Position numbers and translations under genes: made by a program. DNA of 64,000 bases from an uncultured archaeon (GTDB taxonomy: Archaea > Nanobdellota > Nanobdellia > Pacearchaeales > GW2011-AR1): assembly GCA_902385625.1 (NCBI GenBank), contig CABMGE010000027.1, forward strand, positions 1 to 64,000, read 5' to 3'. The notes beneath the pieces were generated by a model. The model did no database searches. It was given only the letters and a program-made list of their open reading frames with translations, and was not told where the DNA came from. Below, piece after piece: positions 38,776 through 48,512 of the stretch. Position 1 is the first letter of the stretch. The number at the start of each line of letters is the position of its first letter.

Positions 38776-39642
38776 ATGAATATAGGAATGATAGGAGTGG
38801 GATTTGTCGGAGGAGCAACAGCAGAAGTTCTAAAACCATTCCATAACTTGTATTTATATGACAAGTATAAATCTCCTTATAATAAAGAAGAAAATTTAGA
38901 AAACATTGCAAAATATTCTGAAAGTGTTTTTATTTGCGTTCCAACACCAATGCAAAAAAGCGGGGCAATTGATTATACAAATATACATAACTCGGTAAAT
39001 GAGTTAAATAATAAAGTAAATAACTTAAAAAGAAACCCAAAAGATTTACTGATAATAATCAGATCAACAGCGGTTTCAGGAACAACAGACGAGCTTGCAG
39101 AAAAATATGCATTTAGATTTGCATTTAATCCTGAATTTTTAAGGGAAAAAAATGCACTTGAAGATATGAAAAATACAGATAGAATTGTAATCGGTGCAAA
39201 TACTAATGAAGATAGGGAAAAAGCAGCATCAATTTACAGGCCAGTTTTTCCAAATGCAAAGTATGTTCTTACAGATAGAAAAGAAGCAGAAATGATAAAA
39301 TACATGGCAAATATAATGTTGGCAGGACAAATTGCACTTGCAAATGAATTCTATCAAATATGCAATGTTCTTGGAATTGATTATAATGAAGTAAAAGATG
39401 CTGTACTGCTTGATAAAAGAATTGGAAGAAACTTGGATGTTCCAGGTCCTGATGGGGATTTGGGTTTTGGGGGAAAATGTTTTCCAAAAGATCTTAATGC
39501 AGCAATACATCTTGCAAGACAAAACATGTACAGGCCATATTTACTTGAGGAAATATGGAGACTAAATGAAAAAGTAAGGAAAAATCAGGATTGGCTTAGT
39601 ATTGAAGGAGCGACTTCTGAAAAAAATTTTAAGGAAAAGTAA
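38776..39642 (+). CDS. UDP-glucose/GDP-mannose dehydrogenase-like, short form
   Basis: GMIGVGFVGGATAEVL, FNPEFLREKNALEDM, LGFGGKCFPKDLNA; 288 aa. Confidence 0.85.
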   Translation: MNIGMIGVGFVGGATAEVLKPFHNLYLYDKYKSPYNKEENLENIAKYSESVFICVPTPMQKSGAIDYTNIHNSVNELNNKVNNLKRNPKDLLIIIRSTAVSGTTDELAEKYAFRFAFNPEFLREKNALEDMKNTDRIVIGANTNEDREKAASIYRPVFPNAKYVLTDRKEAEMIKYMANIMLAGQIALANEFYQICNVLGIDYNEVKDAVLLDKRIGRNLDVPGPDGDLGFGGKCFPKDLNAAIHLARQNMYRPYLLEEIWRLNEKVRKNQDWLSIEGATSEKNFKEK

Positions 39643-39808
39643 AATTAATATTCTTTTATAATAAAATAGTTTTTTAAAGTAAATTTTAGGTTACATTCCC
39701 ACTGACTAAATTAAAAAACATAGCTAAAACATTAAAATTCATATTAAATAAGATAGTACTTTGTCTTCCAAAAATAATGAATTTTGACCAAAATAACAAT
39801 TAATAAGG

Positions 39809-39816
39809 TTTATAAA
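39809..39816 (+). promoter_or_regulatory. Archaeal TATA box upstream of eL41
   Basis: TTTATAAA ending 21 nt before the ATG. Confidence 0.5.
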
Positions 39817-39837
39817 CCAATTTTTTCTTCTATTCCT

Positions 39838-39948
39838 ATGAAAAGATCAAGCCGTAGATGGAAGAAGAAGAATCAGATGCGTTGGAAATGGCAAAGAAAA
39901 AGACTTAGACGTGTCATGAGAAAGAGAAAACAAAGAAAATCATTCTAA
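39838..39948 (+). CDS. rpl41e: 50S ribosomal protein eL41
   Basis: MKRSSRRWKKKNQMRWKWQRKRLRRVMRKRKQRKSF; resembles the eL41 pattern MRxKWRKKRxRRLKRKRRKMRxRSK. Confidence 0.85.
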   Translation: MKRSSRRWKKKNQMRWKWQRKRLRRVMRKRKQRKSF

Positions 39949-40090
39949 TCATATTTTTAGTTCTAAAGGCATTAAAGATCTTGAATTTTGGAGTTGTATA
40001 ACTGTTAAAAACCAATAACACCGTTACCTTATCAATCCCCAACAATAATATTTATAAAACAACTTTCATATGAGTTTCTATCTAAAAAAG

Positions 40091-41062
40091 ATGGAAGACT
40101 CAACAACGATTTGGACAGAAAAATATAGGCCTAAAAAATTTGACGAAGTTGTAGGCCAGAACGAAATCGTAAAAAGAGTCCAAAATTTAGCCAAATCAAT
40201 GAATATTCCACATATGCTTTTTGCAGGTCCTGCAGGAACAGGTAAATCTACTCTTGCTTTAATTGTTGTAAAGGAATTATTTGGAGTGCATTGGAAAGAA
40301 AACTATCTTGAATTAAATGCTTCTGATGAAAGAGGAATAGATGTAGTAAGGCAAAAAGTAAAAGATTTTGCAAGAACAAAGGCAATAGGAAATGTTCCAT
40401 TTAAGGTTATTTTTTTAGATGAAGCAGATGCACTGACAAAAGAAGCTCAGCAGGCGCTTAGAAGAACAATGGAAAATTTTACAAGCACATGTAGGTTTGT
40501 AATGTCCTGCAACTATTCTTCTAAAATAATTGATCCAATCCAGTCAAGGTGCGTTGTCTTCAGATTCAAGCTCCTTGAAAAAAAAGAAATAGAAAAAAGG
40601 ATAAGAGTAATTATTGAAAAAGAGAAATTGCAAGCCGATGATAAAACTATAGAAAAATTATATGAAGTAAGTGAAGGAGATTGCAGGCGTGTAATTAACC
40701 TTTTGCAAGCATCAGCATCAATATCTCAAAATATAACTCCAGAACTTGTAAGTACACTTATTTCAGGAGCAGAGCCTGCAGAAATAAAAATAGTTCTTGA
40801 ATATTCTCTAAGCGGAGATTTTTTAAAAGCCAAGGAAAAACTGCTTGATGTAATGCTAAAAGAATCTGTCTCAGGAACAGATGTTATAAAATCCATTCAA
40901 AAAGAAATATGGAATCTTCAAATAGATGATGAATTAAAAGTTCGTCTTACAGAAAAAACAGGAGAAGTTGAATTTAGAATGGTAGAGGGAAGTGATGAGT
41001 TTATTCAACTAGAGGCACTTCTTGCAAGTTTTGTGCTTGCTGGAAGAGGCGTTATTAAATAA
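40091..41062 (+). CDS. rfcS: Replication factor C small subunit
   Basis: WTEKYRPKKFDEVVGQ, GPAGTGKSTLAL, LDEADALTKEAQQALRRTME, SCNYSSKIIDPIQSRC. Confidence 0.97.
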   Translation: MEDSTTIWTEKYRPKKFDEVVGQNEIVKRVQNLAKSMNIPHMLFAGPAGTGKSTLALIVVKELFGVHWKENYLELNASDERGIDVVRQKVKDFARTKAIGNVPFKVIFLDEADALTKEAQQALRRTMENFTSTCRFVMSCNYSSKIIDPIQSRCVVFRFKLLEKKEIEKRIRVIIEKEKLQADDKTIEKLYEVSEGDCRRVINLLQASASISQNITPELVSTLISGAEPAEIKIVLEYSLSGDFLKAKEKLLDVMLKESVSGTDVIKSIQKEIWNLQIDDELKVRLTEKTGEVEFRMVEGSDEFIQLEALLASFVLAGRGVIK

Positions 41063-41080
41063 ATAATTTTAGGTAATAAA

Positions 41081-41446
41081 ATGATTGCAGATCTAACTGA
41101 AAAGTATTTGAAAGAATTGTTTTTCGAAGATTTAGATTTTTTTAATCAGGCAATAAAATATGAACCAAGTCCAGTAATTCCAGAAGTTAAAGATCTACCA
41201 GGTTTAAAAATTAGGGATTACACAAGGGAGTATTCAATTGTTACAGAAAGAAAAGACAAAACAAATTTTGGAGAGCCTACAAAACCCTACTATATTACAA
41301 CAATATGGGATTTGGAAAAGCAAATACAAGCACATGAAGGCAAAGAAATAGACACAGTATTTGCACATGCAAAAACAGATTCTTTCAAAGAGGCAATGCA
41401 AAAGCACTACTCTTCACTTCAACACCTAAATAACTCAGGATATTAA
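41081..41446 (+). CDS. Hypothetical protein
   Basis: 121-aa ORF in the RFC gene string. Confidence 0.65.
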   Translation: MIADLTEKYLKELFFEDLDFFNQAIKYEPSPVIPEVKDLPGLKIRDYTREYSIVTERKDKTNFGEPTKPYYITTIWDLEKQIQAHEGKEIDTVFAHAKTDSFKEAMQKHYSSLQHLNNSGY

Positions 41447-41457
41447 AAAACCAAAAA

Positions 41458-41868
41458 ATGAAACTATTTATTGCATGCTCAAAGCATTTCTATACAAGAA
41501 TTCCAGAAATAAAAGAAGAACTAGAAAGATATGGACATAGAGTTTCTCTTCCAAATAGTTATGATGCTCCAATGAAAGAAGAAGAGATGAAAAAAAATGG
41601 GCTTGAAGCACATATAGAATGGAAAGCAGAAATGTTAAGACGTGATAAACAAAACATATTTCCAAATGATGGAATACTTGTTTTAAATTTTCAAAAAAAT
41701 GGGCAACAAAATTATATCGGAGGAGCAACATTTCTTGAAATATATAAAGCATGGGAAATGAACAAAAAATTATTTTTATATAATCCAATACCTGATAGTA
41801 TATTCAAGGATGAATTAACTGGAATGAATCCGCAAATATTAAATGGAGACTTAACAAAATTAAAATGA
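41458..41868 (+). CDS. Nucleoside 2-deoxyribosyltransferase-like protein
   Basis: LFIACSKHFYTRIPEIKEELERYGHRVSLP...GILVLNFQKNGQQNYIGGATFLEIYKAWEMNKKLFLYNPIP. Confidence 0.6.
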   Translation: MKLFIACSKHFYTRIPEIKEELERYGHRVSLPNSYDAPMKEEEMKKNGLEAHIEWKAEMLRRDKQNIFPNDGILVLNFQKNGQQNYIGGATFLEIYKAWEMNKKLFLYNPIPDSIFKDELTGMNPQILNGDLTKLK

Positions 41869-41971
41869 TAAATTCAATAAAAAATATAAGATCGATAGAT
41901 GAATTTATTTCAGATATTGGTCACAAATTGTGCTTTAGCACAAATAATGCAGGAGCATTACTCTAAATAAA

Positions 41972-43192
41972 ATGACATTACCTTTAATTGAAAAATATAG
42001 AGCAAGCAAGTTCTCTGAAATAAAAGGCCAGGATATGGCAATACATGAAATAAAGACATTTTTCAATGGTTTCCCAAAAAAAAGAGCCTTAATTCTTAAT
42101 GGCCCTGTTGGAACAGGAAAGACTTCAATGACAATTGCCCTTGCAAATGAATACAATCTAGAGTTATTTGAACTAAATGCAAGTGATCTAAGAAATAGAT
42201 CAAAACTTGAAGAAGTACTAAAACCAGCTTCAACCCAGCAATCACTTTTTAAAAAAGGAAAAATAATACTCATGGATGAAGCAGATGGAATAACTGCCTC
42301 AGACAATGGAGGACTTCCAGAACTTCTGGTTTTAATAAGCAAATCAGGTTTCCCAATAATAATCACTGCAAATGATATATGGCAAAGAAAATTTTCATTG
42401 CTAAGACAAAAATGTCAGATTGTTAATTTAAAAGAATTAAAAGAACCAACTCTTGTTGAAATAATAAATGAAATATTAAAAAAAGAAAATAAACATCTGA
42501 AAAAAGAAACAGTAAATTTAATTGTAAAAAATGCCAAGGGAGATGTTAGGTCAGCATTAAACGATCTTCAAACAGCAATAAGCCTTGGAGAAGATACGCT
42601 TTTATCAGAGCTGTCAGAAAGGGAAAAACAAGTAACAATCTTTGAAACCTTAAAGAAACTATTCCAAAGTCCGTTTAGTTCTGATACATTAGAAATATTT
42701 GATAATACCAGTATGGAACTTGATGAAATTGCACTATGGATTGAGGAAAATATTCCTGCAGAATATGAAGGAAAAGCACTTGCAAAAGCCTATGAGTCTT
42801 TAAGTAAATCAGATATATTTAAAGGAAGAATTTACAGGCAGCAATATTGGAGATTTTTAGTATACCAAAATTTTTTCCTTTCATTTGGAGTTTCATCTGC
42901 TTCAAAAGTAAAGTCGCAAAAATTCACCCAATACAGACCACCTTCAAGAATACTAAAAATATGGCTTGCAAATCAAAAAAATGCAAAAAAGAAATCTATT
43001 GTATCAAAGTATGCGCAAATGTCCCACATGTCAAAGAAAAAAGCAATGAAAGAGAGTTATTTCCTTCCATTTATAATTGACAAAAAAACAGAGGACAAAT
43101 TAGATCTTGATGAAAAAGAAAGGGAATATCTACAAGATAAAAGAGGAGCAATAATTGTATCATCAGGACTAAACAAATTTAGAATTAATTAA
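41972..43192 (+). CDS. rfcL: Replication factor C large subunit
   Basis: LIEKYRASKFSEIKGQ, LNGPVGTGKTSMTIALAN, ELNASDLRNRSKLEEVL, ILMDEADGI. Confidence 0.96.
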   Translation: MTLPLIEKYRASKFSEIKGQDMAIHEIKTFFNGFPKKRALILNGPVGTGKTSMTIALANEYNLELFELNASDLRNRSKLEEVLKPASTQQSLFKKGKIILMDEADGITASDNGGLPELLVLISKSGFPIIITANDIWQRKFSLLRQKCQIVNLKELKEPTLVEIINEILKKENKHLKKETVNLIVKNAKGDVRSALNDLQTAISLGEDTLLSELSEREKQVTIFETLKKLFQSPFSSDTLEIFDNTSMELDEIALWIEENIPAEYEGKALAKAYESLSKSDIFKGRIYRQQYWRFLVYQNFFLSFGVSSASKVKSQKFTQYRPPSRILKIWLANQKNAKKKSIVSKYAQMSHMSKKKAMKESYFLPFIIDKKTEDKLDLDEKEREYLQDKRGAIIVSSGLNKFRIN

Positions 43193-43292
43193 AAAATAAT
43201 CTAATTTCAGAAAAATTAATTATCTTTCAGAGTCATTTAAACACTGTTTTCTATAAACAAAAGCTTATAAATTAATAATTCCAGATTAAAAA

Positions 43293-43868
43293 ATGGAAGA
43301 CAATTGGAGAACAATTTTAAGACCAGGATATTTTGGAAAAAAGCGAGAAGAAATCTGTGAACAGTTTAACAAAGAATATGGAAAAAATAACTGGAGACTT
43401 ATGTGGGAATTTGGAGGAACAGTAGTTCCATTTTATAATCCCCCTGAAATAAGTGCTTGTGATTATTATGAAGACGGTTATTTTATGGATTCATTCAAAA
43501 GACAAGACTTATGGCAGGAATTATGTAAAACTGCAAAAGAGGTATATGATCATGAAGAGTCAAACATAAATGCAGGTTTAGATTATAACAATCAAGAGCC
43601 AAAAAAACCAGTTCATCTCCAGGACATAACAATAAGAAGAGTTGTAAAAAAACGCGGATGGAGTTTCTCAGGAAACAATCTAATACAAATAAGAAGTCAT
43701 AGCGACAAATGGGGAAAACTTTTAAGTCCTGGAAGAGTTCCTTTTCACATTCCAGAAATAGTTTACCAAGGAGAAATACAGAACATTTCAAGCGGAAGAA
43801 TCTGGTATGACCAAAATTCAATCGAATGGGCTTATCAACAAGCAAAAATACTTCAAATCAAAGACTAA
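43293..43868 (+). CDS. Hypothetical protein
   Basis: 191-aa ORF; no recognised family. Confidence 0.7.
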   Translation: MEDNWRTILRPGYFGKKREEICEQFNKEYGKNNWRLMWEFGGTVVPFYNPPEISACDYYEDGYFMDSFKRQDLWQELCKTAKEVYDHEESNINAGLDYNNQEPKKPVHLQDITIRRVVKKRGWSFSGNNLIQIRSHSDKWGKLLSPGRVPFHIPEIVYQGEIQNISSGRIWYDQNSIEWAYQQAKILQIKD

Positions 43869-43898
43869 TTTATTATTTAATAAAAAAGTATAAACTAA

Positions 43899-45395
43899 TT
43901 ATCCAAGACCATTGAAAATAATTTCCTTACCATTAAATGCTTTTAGTTTTATTCCGGTTTTTCCATCACTTCTTTTCTCAAGTTTTCCAACTACTTTTGC
44001 TTCAAGATCATGTTCGCAAATCATGGCTATTGCAGAACCAGGTAGAGAAGTTGTAACAAAACCTTCATTTCCCATAGGCCATTTTTCATAACAACTTTCA
44101 ATTGAAGAACAATAAGAAGCCATTAAAACCTCTCTCCAATCAGGATCAAATAACTCTTCATTGGAATTTTTTCCTATTTCAACATATAATCCATGCCTTG
44201 CAATAGGCTTTGCAAGTTTACCATTAAAAGCCCCTCCACTCATATGATAAACGCTTGTTGCAAGCCCAGCATCGAATAATTCCTTAAAAACCGGGTAAAA
44301 TATAGTAGAAGGTTCTGCAAGGTACTTTCCAAATATCTTGCCCTCATCGAGATTATTCCAATGTCTTCCAAATAATCTCTCCATTAACTCCCTTTTAACA
44401 GTTATACCATTAGAACGTGGATTTGGTTTTCCTCTTATTGAAATTAAACTGTCTCCAGGTCTTGGACTTGGAAGACTTGCAAGTCTTCTTACATCAATAG
44501 TACTTACAACAGAACCGCTAATATTAAATGGACTGAAATAACCCTTTATTCTATCACCAACATTTTCATCCTGCATTATAGAAACAATTCCAAGCTCCTT
44601 TGCTTTGCTATTTGCCCTATTTATTATATCTTCAACAGGAACATTTCCAGAGTATTCAATCAAACCTGAAATTACCTGGGGAGTTGCTCCGAGTTTAATA
44701 CAATCATCCAGATTCATTGCAAAAAAATCAATTACACCTTCACTATATTTTTCAAATCTCTCATAAAACTCAGTCTTTGTGCCAATTCCATCAGAATTAA
44801 TAATCACTGGTTTTCCTTTAGGATCAAAAACACCAAAACAGTTTTCTTTTTCACTCTTTTCATCATAATAACTAAATGATCCTGGAACCTTTTTTAAAAA
44901 TTGAGAATTTCTAGAAATAAAACCAATTCCAGTTGAAGTAATATTACACTCACAATTAACTCTTTTTCCAAGGTTTGCAAGCTCTCCATTGAGTATTGGA
45001 ACTCTATAATGTTTAGCTGCATCTCTAAGTGATTCGCCAACAACCCTTACAAGTCCTTCATCAGTACTAGAAGCATCAATTACATTAGCAATTCCTACAA
45101 TTTCAGATTGAATAGAGTTTCCAGCATTAATAATATTTTTAACAACTGACTGTGAATATTTCACCAAATCTTTTTCTTTAGAGTCCCCACCCTGAGAATA
45201 AACAACACAAAGAGAGTTAGAAGGAACATGTATAGCATTAATCCCGTTTTTTCCAGGAATAACACAATCCAGATATGGAAAAGAAGTTTTTTTACCAAAA
45301 AAATTAAAACTCTGAGTTTCAGAGGCTAGTTCTGCAAGTAACTGAGACATCTTGTCTTTTTCCTTTATATCAAGCATATACTGTTCTTCTTTCAT
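43899..45395 (-). CDS. PurM/AIR synthetase-like protein with long N-terminal region
   Basis: IINSDGIGTKTEFYERF...DFFAMNLDDCIKLGATPQ; PRSNGITVKREL; AEPSTIFYPVFKELFDAG; YHMSGGAFNGKLAKPI. Confidence 0.8.
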   Translation of the reverse strand: MKEEQYMLDIKEKDKMSQLLAELASETQSFNFFGKKTSFPYLDCVIPGKNGINAIHVPSNSLCVVYSQGGDSKEKDLVKYSQSVVKNIINAGNSIQSEIVGIANVIDASSTDEGLVRVVGESLRDAAKHYRVPILNGELANLGKRVNCECNITSTGIGFISRNSQFLKKVPGSFSYYDEKSEKENCFGVFDPKGKPVIINSDGIGTKTEFYERFEKYSEGVIDFFAMNLDDCIKLGATPQVISGLIEYSGNVPVEDIINRANSKAKELGIVSIMQDENVGDRIKGYFSPFNISGSVVSTIDVRRLASLPSPRPGDSLISIRGKPNPRSNGITVKRELMERLFGRHWNNLDEGKIFGKYLAEPSTIFYPVFKELFDAGLATSVYHMSGGAFNGKLAKPIARHGLYVEIGKNSNEELFDPDWREVLMASYCSSIESCYEKWPMGNEGFVTTSLPGSAIAMICEHDLEAKVVGKLEKRSDGKTGIKLKAFNGKEIIFNGLG

Positions 45396-45489
45396 TTTTA
45401 TTAAAATAAAAAAGAACTTTTAAACAAAATCACACTGGAAAATATATTAAGAACTATCTACAAAATCATTTAAAGCTCTAAGATGATTA

Positions 45490-45855
45490 TTAATAATCTT
45501 CACCACTAATTTGTTCATCTTCAGAATCTAAGTCCAATGGTTTTTGCTTTTCATTTGGATTTATTTTATCAGTTATCTTTTCGATTGTTCCAAACTTTCC
45601 AGAAGTAAGTTGCTTTTCTCCTTGAAACTCGCTAACATAGCCATTATTAACCTTAATAACATCTCCATTTTTAAATCTTGTAACATCATCGTTCCAAAGA
45701 GTTAATTTTATATTTCCAGAATCATCACTAAGAATTGCATTTGCAACCTTCAAATCTTTTCCAAATTTGGTAAATGTTCTTGTGTCTCCAATATCTTTTA
45801 TAGTGCCTTGTACTTCAACATTTCCCTGATTTGTTTTTAGTTCAGATATTTTCAT
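45490..45855 (-). CDS. OB-fold single-stranded nucleic-acid-binding protein (RPA/SSB-like)
   Basis: VEVQGTIKDIGDTRTFTKFGKDLKVANAILSDDSGNIKLTLWNDDVTRFKNGDVIKVNNGYVSEFQGEKQL. Confidence 0.82.
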   Translation of the reverse strand: MKISELKTNQGNVEVQGTIKDIGDTRTFTKFGKDLKVANAILSDDSGNIKLTLWNDDVTRFKNGDVIKVNNGYVSEFQGEKQLTSGKFGTIEKITDKINPNEKQKPLDLDSEDEQISGEDY

Positions 45856-45957
45856 GATAATTATTGTTATTAAGATTATTTAAAGCTATGTAAAAAAAAT
45901 TAAAATAGACCTAAGTCAATAGAAAATTTTAAAAAAATAAAGATAAAAATCTTTTTC

Positions 45958-46986
45958 TTAACCGCAACTTGCACCAGTAGAAGCTCCAGCACTAGCACCA
46001 AAGCCAGCAGTCATTGCACTAGTTGAAAGGTTTTGTGAACATTCACTAGGTTTAGTATTATATGCATTACATATTGCTTCTTTTATTGCATTAGCTGTTC
46101 TATCAACTTGAACTTGAACTCCGTTTATAACAAAAGTTGGAGATCCGCCAATTCCAAGTTTACTAGCTTGTGCACCTTGAGCATCATAGATTTTCTGTGC
46201 ATCTGTTTTAATACAAGAATCTATCTTAGATTTATCCAATGCAAGTGTAGTATAAATCTTTGCAACTAAAGGATCAACACAAGTTGCTTCTCCATTACAA
46301 GAGCCAATTGCACTGTTTTCATCAAATGATTTTAAGTATTTGAATAGCTTATCTCTTCCATAAAGCTTTTCAATACATACTTGTCTGTATGATTCAGCTT
46401 TTTCAAAATCGCCATGCATTGCACCAATTGCAACAATGCCAATATCTGCTTTAGTTTTTAATAAATCATAAACAGGTATTAATGCTTTTTCAAATTGTAA
46501 TCCATAAGGACAATATGAGAATATAAATGCTTCAACTTTTGGTTTGTCAGACTTAGGAACATCTTGTTGTTGAGGGGGGTTCGAAGGATTATCAGTAGTT
46601 TTAGGAGTTAAAGGTATTAAACTTGGTATAAGATTTTGTCCATCTTGAGTAACATAAACAGGAACTTCTTGTCCTTGCATTGAAAGAACAACTTCATATA
46701 AAGCACCTTGTTTGCTTACATTAATAAGAGTAGCATCAATTCCTTGGGCTTTTGCAAAGTCTACAACTTTTTGACCTGCAACAGCAGAACTTACTGAACT
46801 ACCTCCAGCAAGATTAGTGTATAAAATAAAAGCAAGTAATATTATAACAACAACTCCAAGTACTGCACTAAATATTTTCCAGTCATTTCTTCTTTTATGA
46901 GTTGAATGCTCAGAATGCTCTGCATGCTCAGAATGTTCTTTATGTTCTGAATGATGCTCTTTATGTTCCTTCTTTTCTTCAGCCAT
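45958..46986 (-). CDS. Membrane-anchored thioredoxin-fold (DsbA/GILT-like) protein with His-rich N-tail
   Basis: HKEHHSEHKEHSEHAEHSEHSTHK tail, TM, EAFIFSYCPYGLQFEKALIPV, GIGGSPTFVINGVQV. Confidence 0.82.
   Translation of the reverse strand: MAEEKKEHKEHHSEHKEHSEHAEHSEHSTHKRRNDWKIFSAVLGVVVIILLAFILYTNLAGGSSVSSAVAGQKVVDFAKAQGIDATLINVSKQGALYEVVLSMQGQEVPVYVTQDGQNLIPSLIPLTPKTTDNPSNPPQQQDVPKSDKPKVEAFIFSYCPYGLQFEKALIPVYDLLKTKADIGIVAIGAMHGDFEKAESYRQVCIEKLYGRDKLFKYLKSFDENSAIGSCNGEATCVDPLVAKIYTTLALDKSKIDSCIKTDAQKIYDAQGAQASKLGIGGSPTFVINGVQVQVDRTANAIKEAICNAYNTKPSECSQNLSTSAMTAGFGASAGASTGASCG
46905..46975. repeat. Short degenerate in-frame tandem repeat encoding the His/Glu-rich tail
   Basis: Repeated tgctcagaatg/ttctttatgttctgaatg units. 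Confidence 0.6.
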
Positions 46987-47133
46987 ATTTTGTTTAATTT
47001 ATAGACCTTTTTAAATCTTGCGAATTTTATTCCTATTTATTTTTCAGGATTTCTCTTGGATTTTTTTAAAAGTAAACAATAATAATTAATATAAACCCAA
47101 GTATTCTACTAGTTATAAAGAGGAGAAAAAAAG

Positions 47134-48441
47134 ATGGGATATGATATTATTCTTGGAAGAGATAAAGAAGACAAGAAGCTATTTGGAAATAAAGGGATTA
47201 TCTATCTGGGAAAAGGATATGTTCAAATGGGAAACTATACTTCTCTTTCAAATAGAATCTGGATGGATGTTGTAAGAACTCATGTAATTCTAATTGCAGG
47301 TAAAAGAGGTGGAGGAAAATCTTATTCAATAGGAGTGATTGCAGAAGAACTTTCAGATCTTCCTCCAGAAGTAAAGAAAAATATTGCACCAATTATATTT
47401 GATACAATGGGAATATTTTGGACAATGAAATACAAAAATGATAAAGAGTTGGAGTTACTCGAAGAATGGGGATTAAAATCAAGAAACCTTCCAGTAACAG
47501 TATGGGTTCCTGCAGGATATTATGAAGAATATCTAAAAAAAGAAATTCCTGCAGACAAGAGATTTGCACTTGCAGCATCAGAATTGGAAATCGAAGACTG
47601 GCTTTCGATTTTTGAACTTGATATGATTTCATCAGTATCAGTTTTATTGCAAAAAACAATTTCAAAACTAAAAGCTTTGGGAAATTTTGATCTTGACGAT
47701 ATAATAACTGAAATAAAAAATGATAAAGAATTAGATATATCTACAAAAAATTCAGGAGCAGCATTATTTGAAGCAGCAAAATCATGGAGAGTTTTTGCAA
47801 AGAAAAATGAAAAGGCAACAAAAATAAGCGAGTTAGTAGTGGCAGGAGAAACAACAATTTTAGATCTTTCAGTTTATTCCTCAGTTGCAACATTCAATGT
47901 AAGAGCACTAGTAATTGGACTTATCTCAAAAAGATTATTTGATGAAAGAATGCTTGCAAGAAAAAAAGAAGAAATAGTATCAATACAACATGGACTTAAT
48001 TCCTCTTTTGAAGAAACAAAAGAAATGCCTCTTGTCTGGATGTTTCTAGATGAGGCCCATGAATTTCTTCCAATGAATGATAAGACCCCTGCAACAAATG
48101 CACTAATACAATTGCTAAGAGAAGGAAGACAGCCAGGAATATCAATGGTACTTGCAACTCAGCAGCCAGGAGTAATTCACAGAGATGTCATGACTCAGTC
48201 AGATATAGTTATATCCCATAGACTAACAAATAAAGAAGATCTTTCAGCACTAAATACCATGATGCAGAGTTATTTAATCGAAGGTATAACAAAAACTATG
48301 AACAATCTTCCAGAACTAAAAGGTTCTGCAATTCTTTTAGATGATAACTCTGAAAGAATCTACCCAATAAGAATAAGGCCAAGATTTACCTGGCATGGTG
48401 GAGAAGCCCCAAAAGCAATTAAAAGAGAAGATCGAGATTGA
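47134..48441 (+). CDS. HerA-like (DUF87) ATPase
   Basis: LIAGKRGGGKSYSIGVIAEEL; MFLDEAHEFLP; LLREGRQPGISMVLATQQPGVIHRDVMTQSDIVISHRL. Confidence 0.9.
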   Translation: MGYDIILGRDKEDKKLFGNKGIIYLGKGYVQMGNYTSLSNRIWMDVVRTHVILIAGKRGGGKSYSIGVIAEELSDLPPEVKKNIAPIIFDTMGIFWTMKYKNDKELELLEEWGLKSRNLPVTVWVPAGYYEEYLKKEIPADKRFALAASELEIEDWLSIFELDMISSVSVLLQKTISKLKALGNFDLDDIITEIKNDKELDISTKNSGAALFEAAKSWRVFAKKNEKATKISELVVAGETTILDLSVYSSVATFNVRALVIGLISKRLFDERMLARKKEEIVSIQHGLNSSFEETKEMPLVWMFLDEAHEFLPMNDKTPATNALIQLLREGRQPGISMVLATQQPGVIHRDVMTQSDIVISHRLTNKEDLSALNTMMQSYLIEGITKTMNNLPELKGSAILLDDNSERIYPIRIRPRFTWHGGEAPKAIKREDRD

Positions 48442-48512
48442 AGAACCGTATAATCTTTAGATTATCATTCCAGAATTCTTTATTATTCTTGCACGTCTGA
48501 TTCATTATGGTT

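Noticed and set aside
41865-41966. 33-aa ORF MINSIKNIRSIDEFISDIGHKLCFSTNNAGALL overlapping (ATGA) the 41458-41868 gene
   Set aside because: Too short and featureless to support as a gene; could be a decayed fragment or chance ORF before rfcL.
41935-42366. 143-aa minus-strand ORF inside rfcL
   Set aside because: Antisense to a clear RFC large subunit; no family features.
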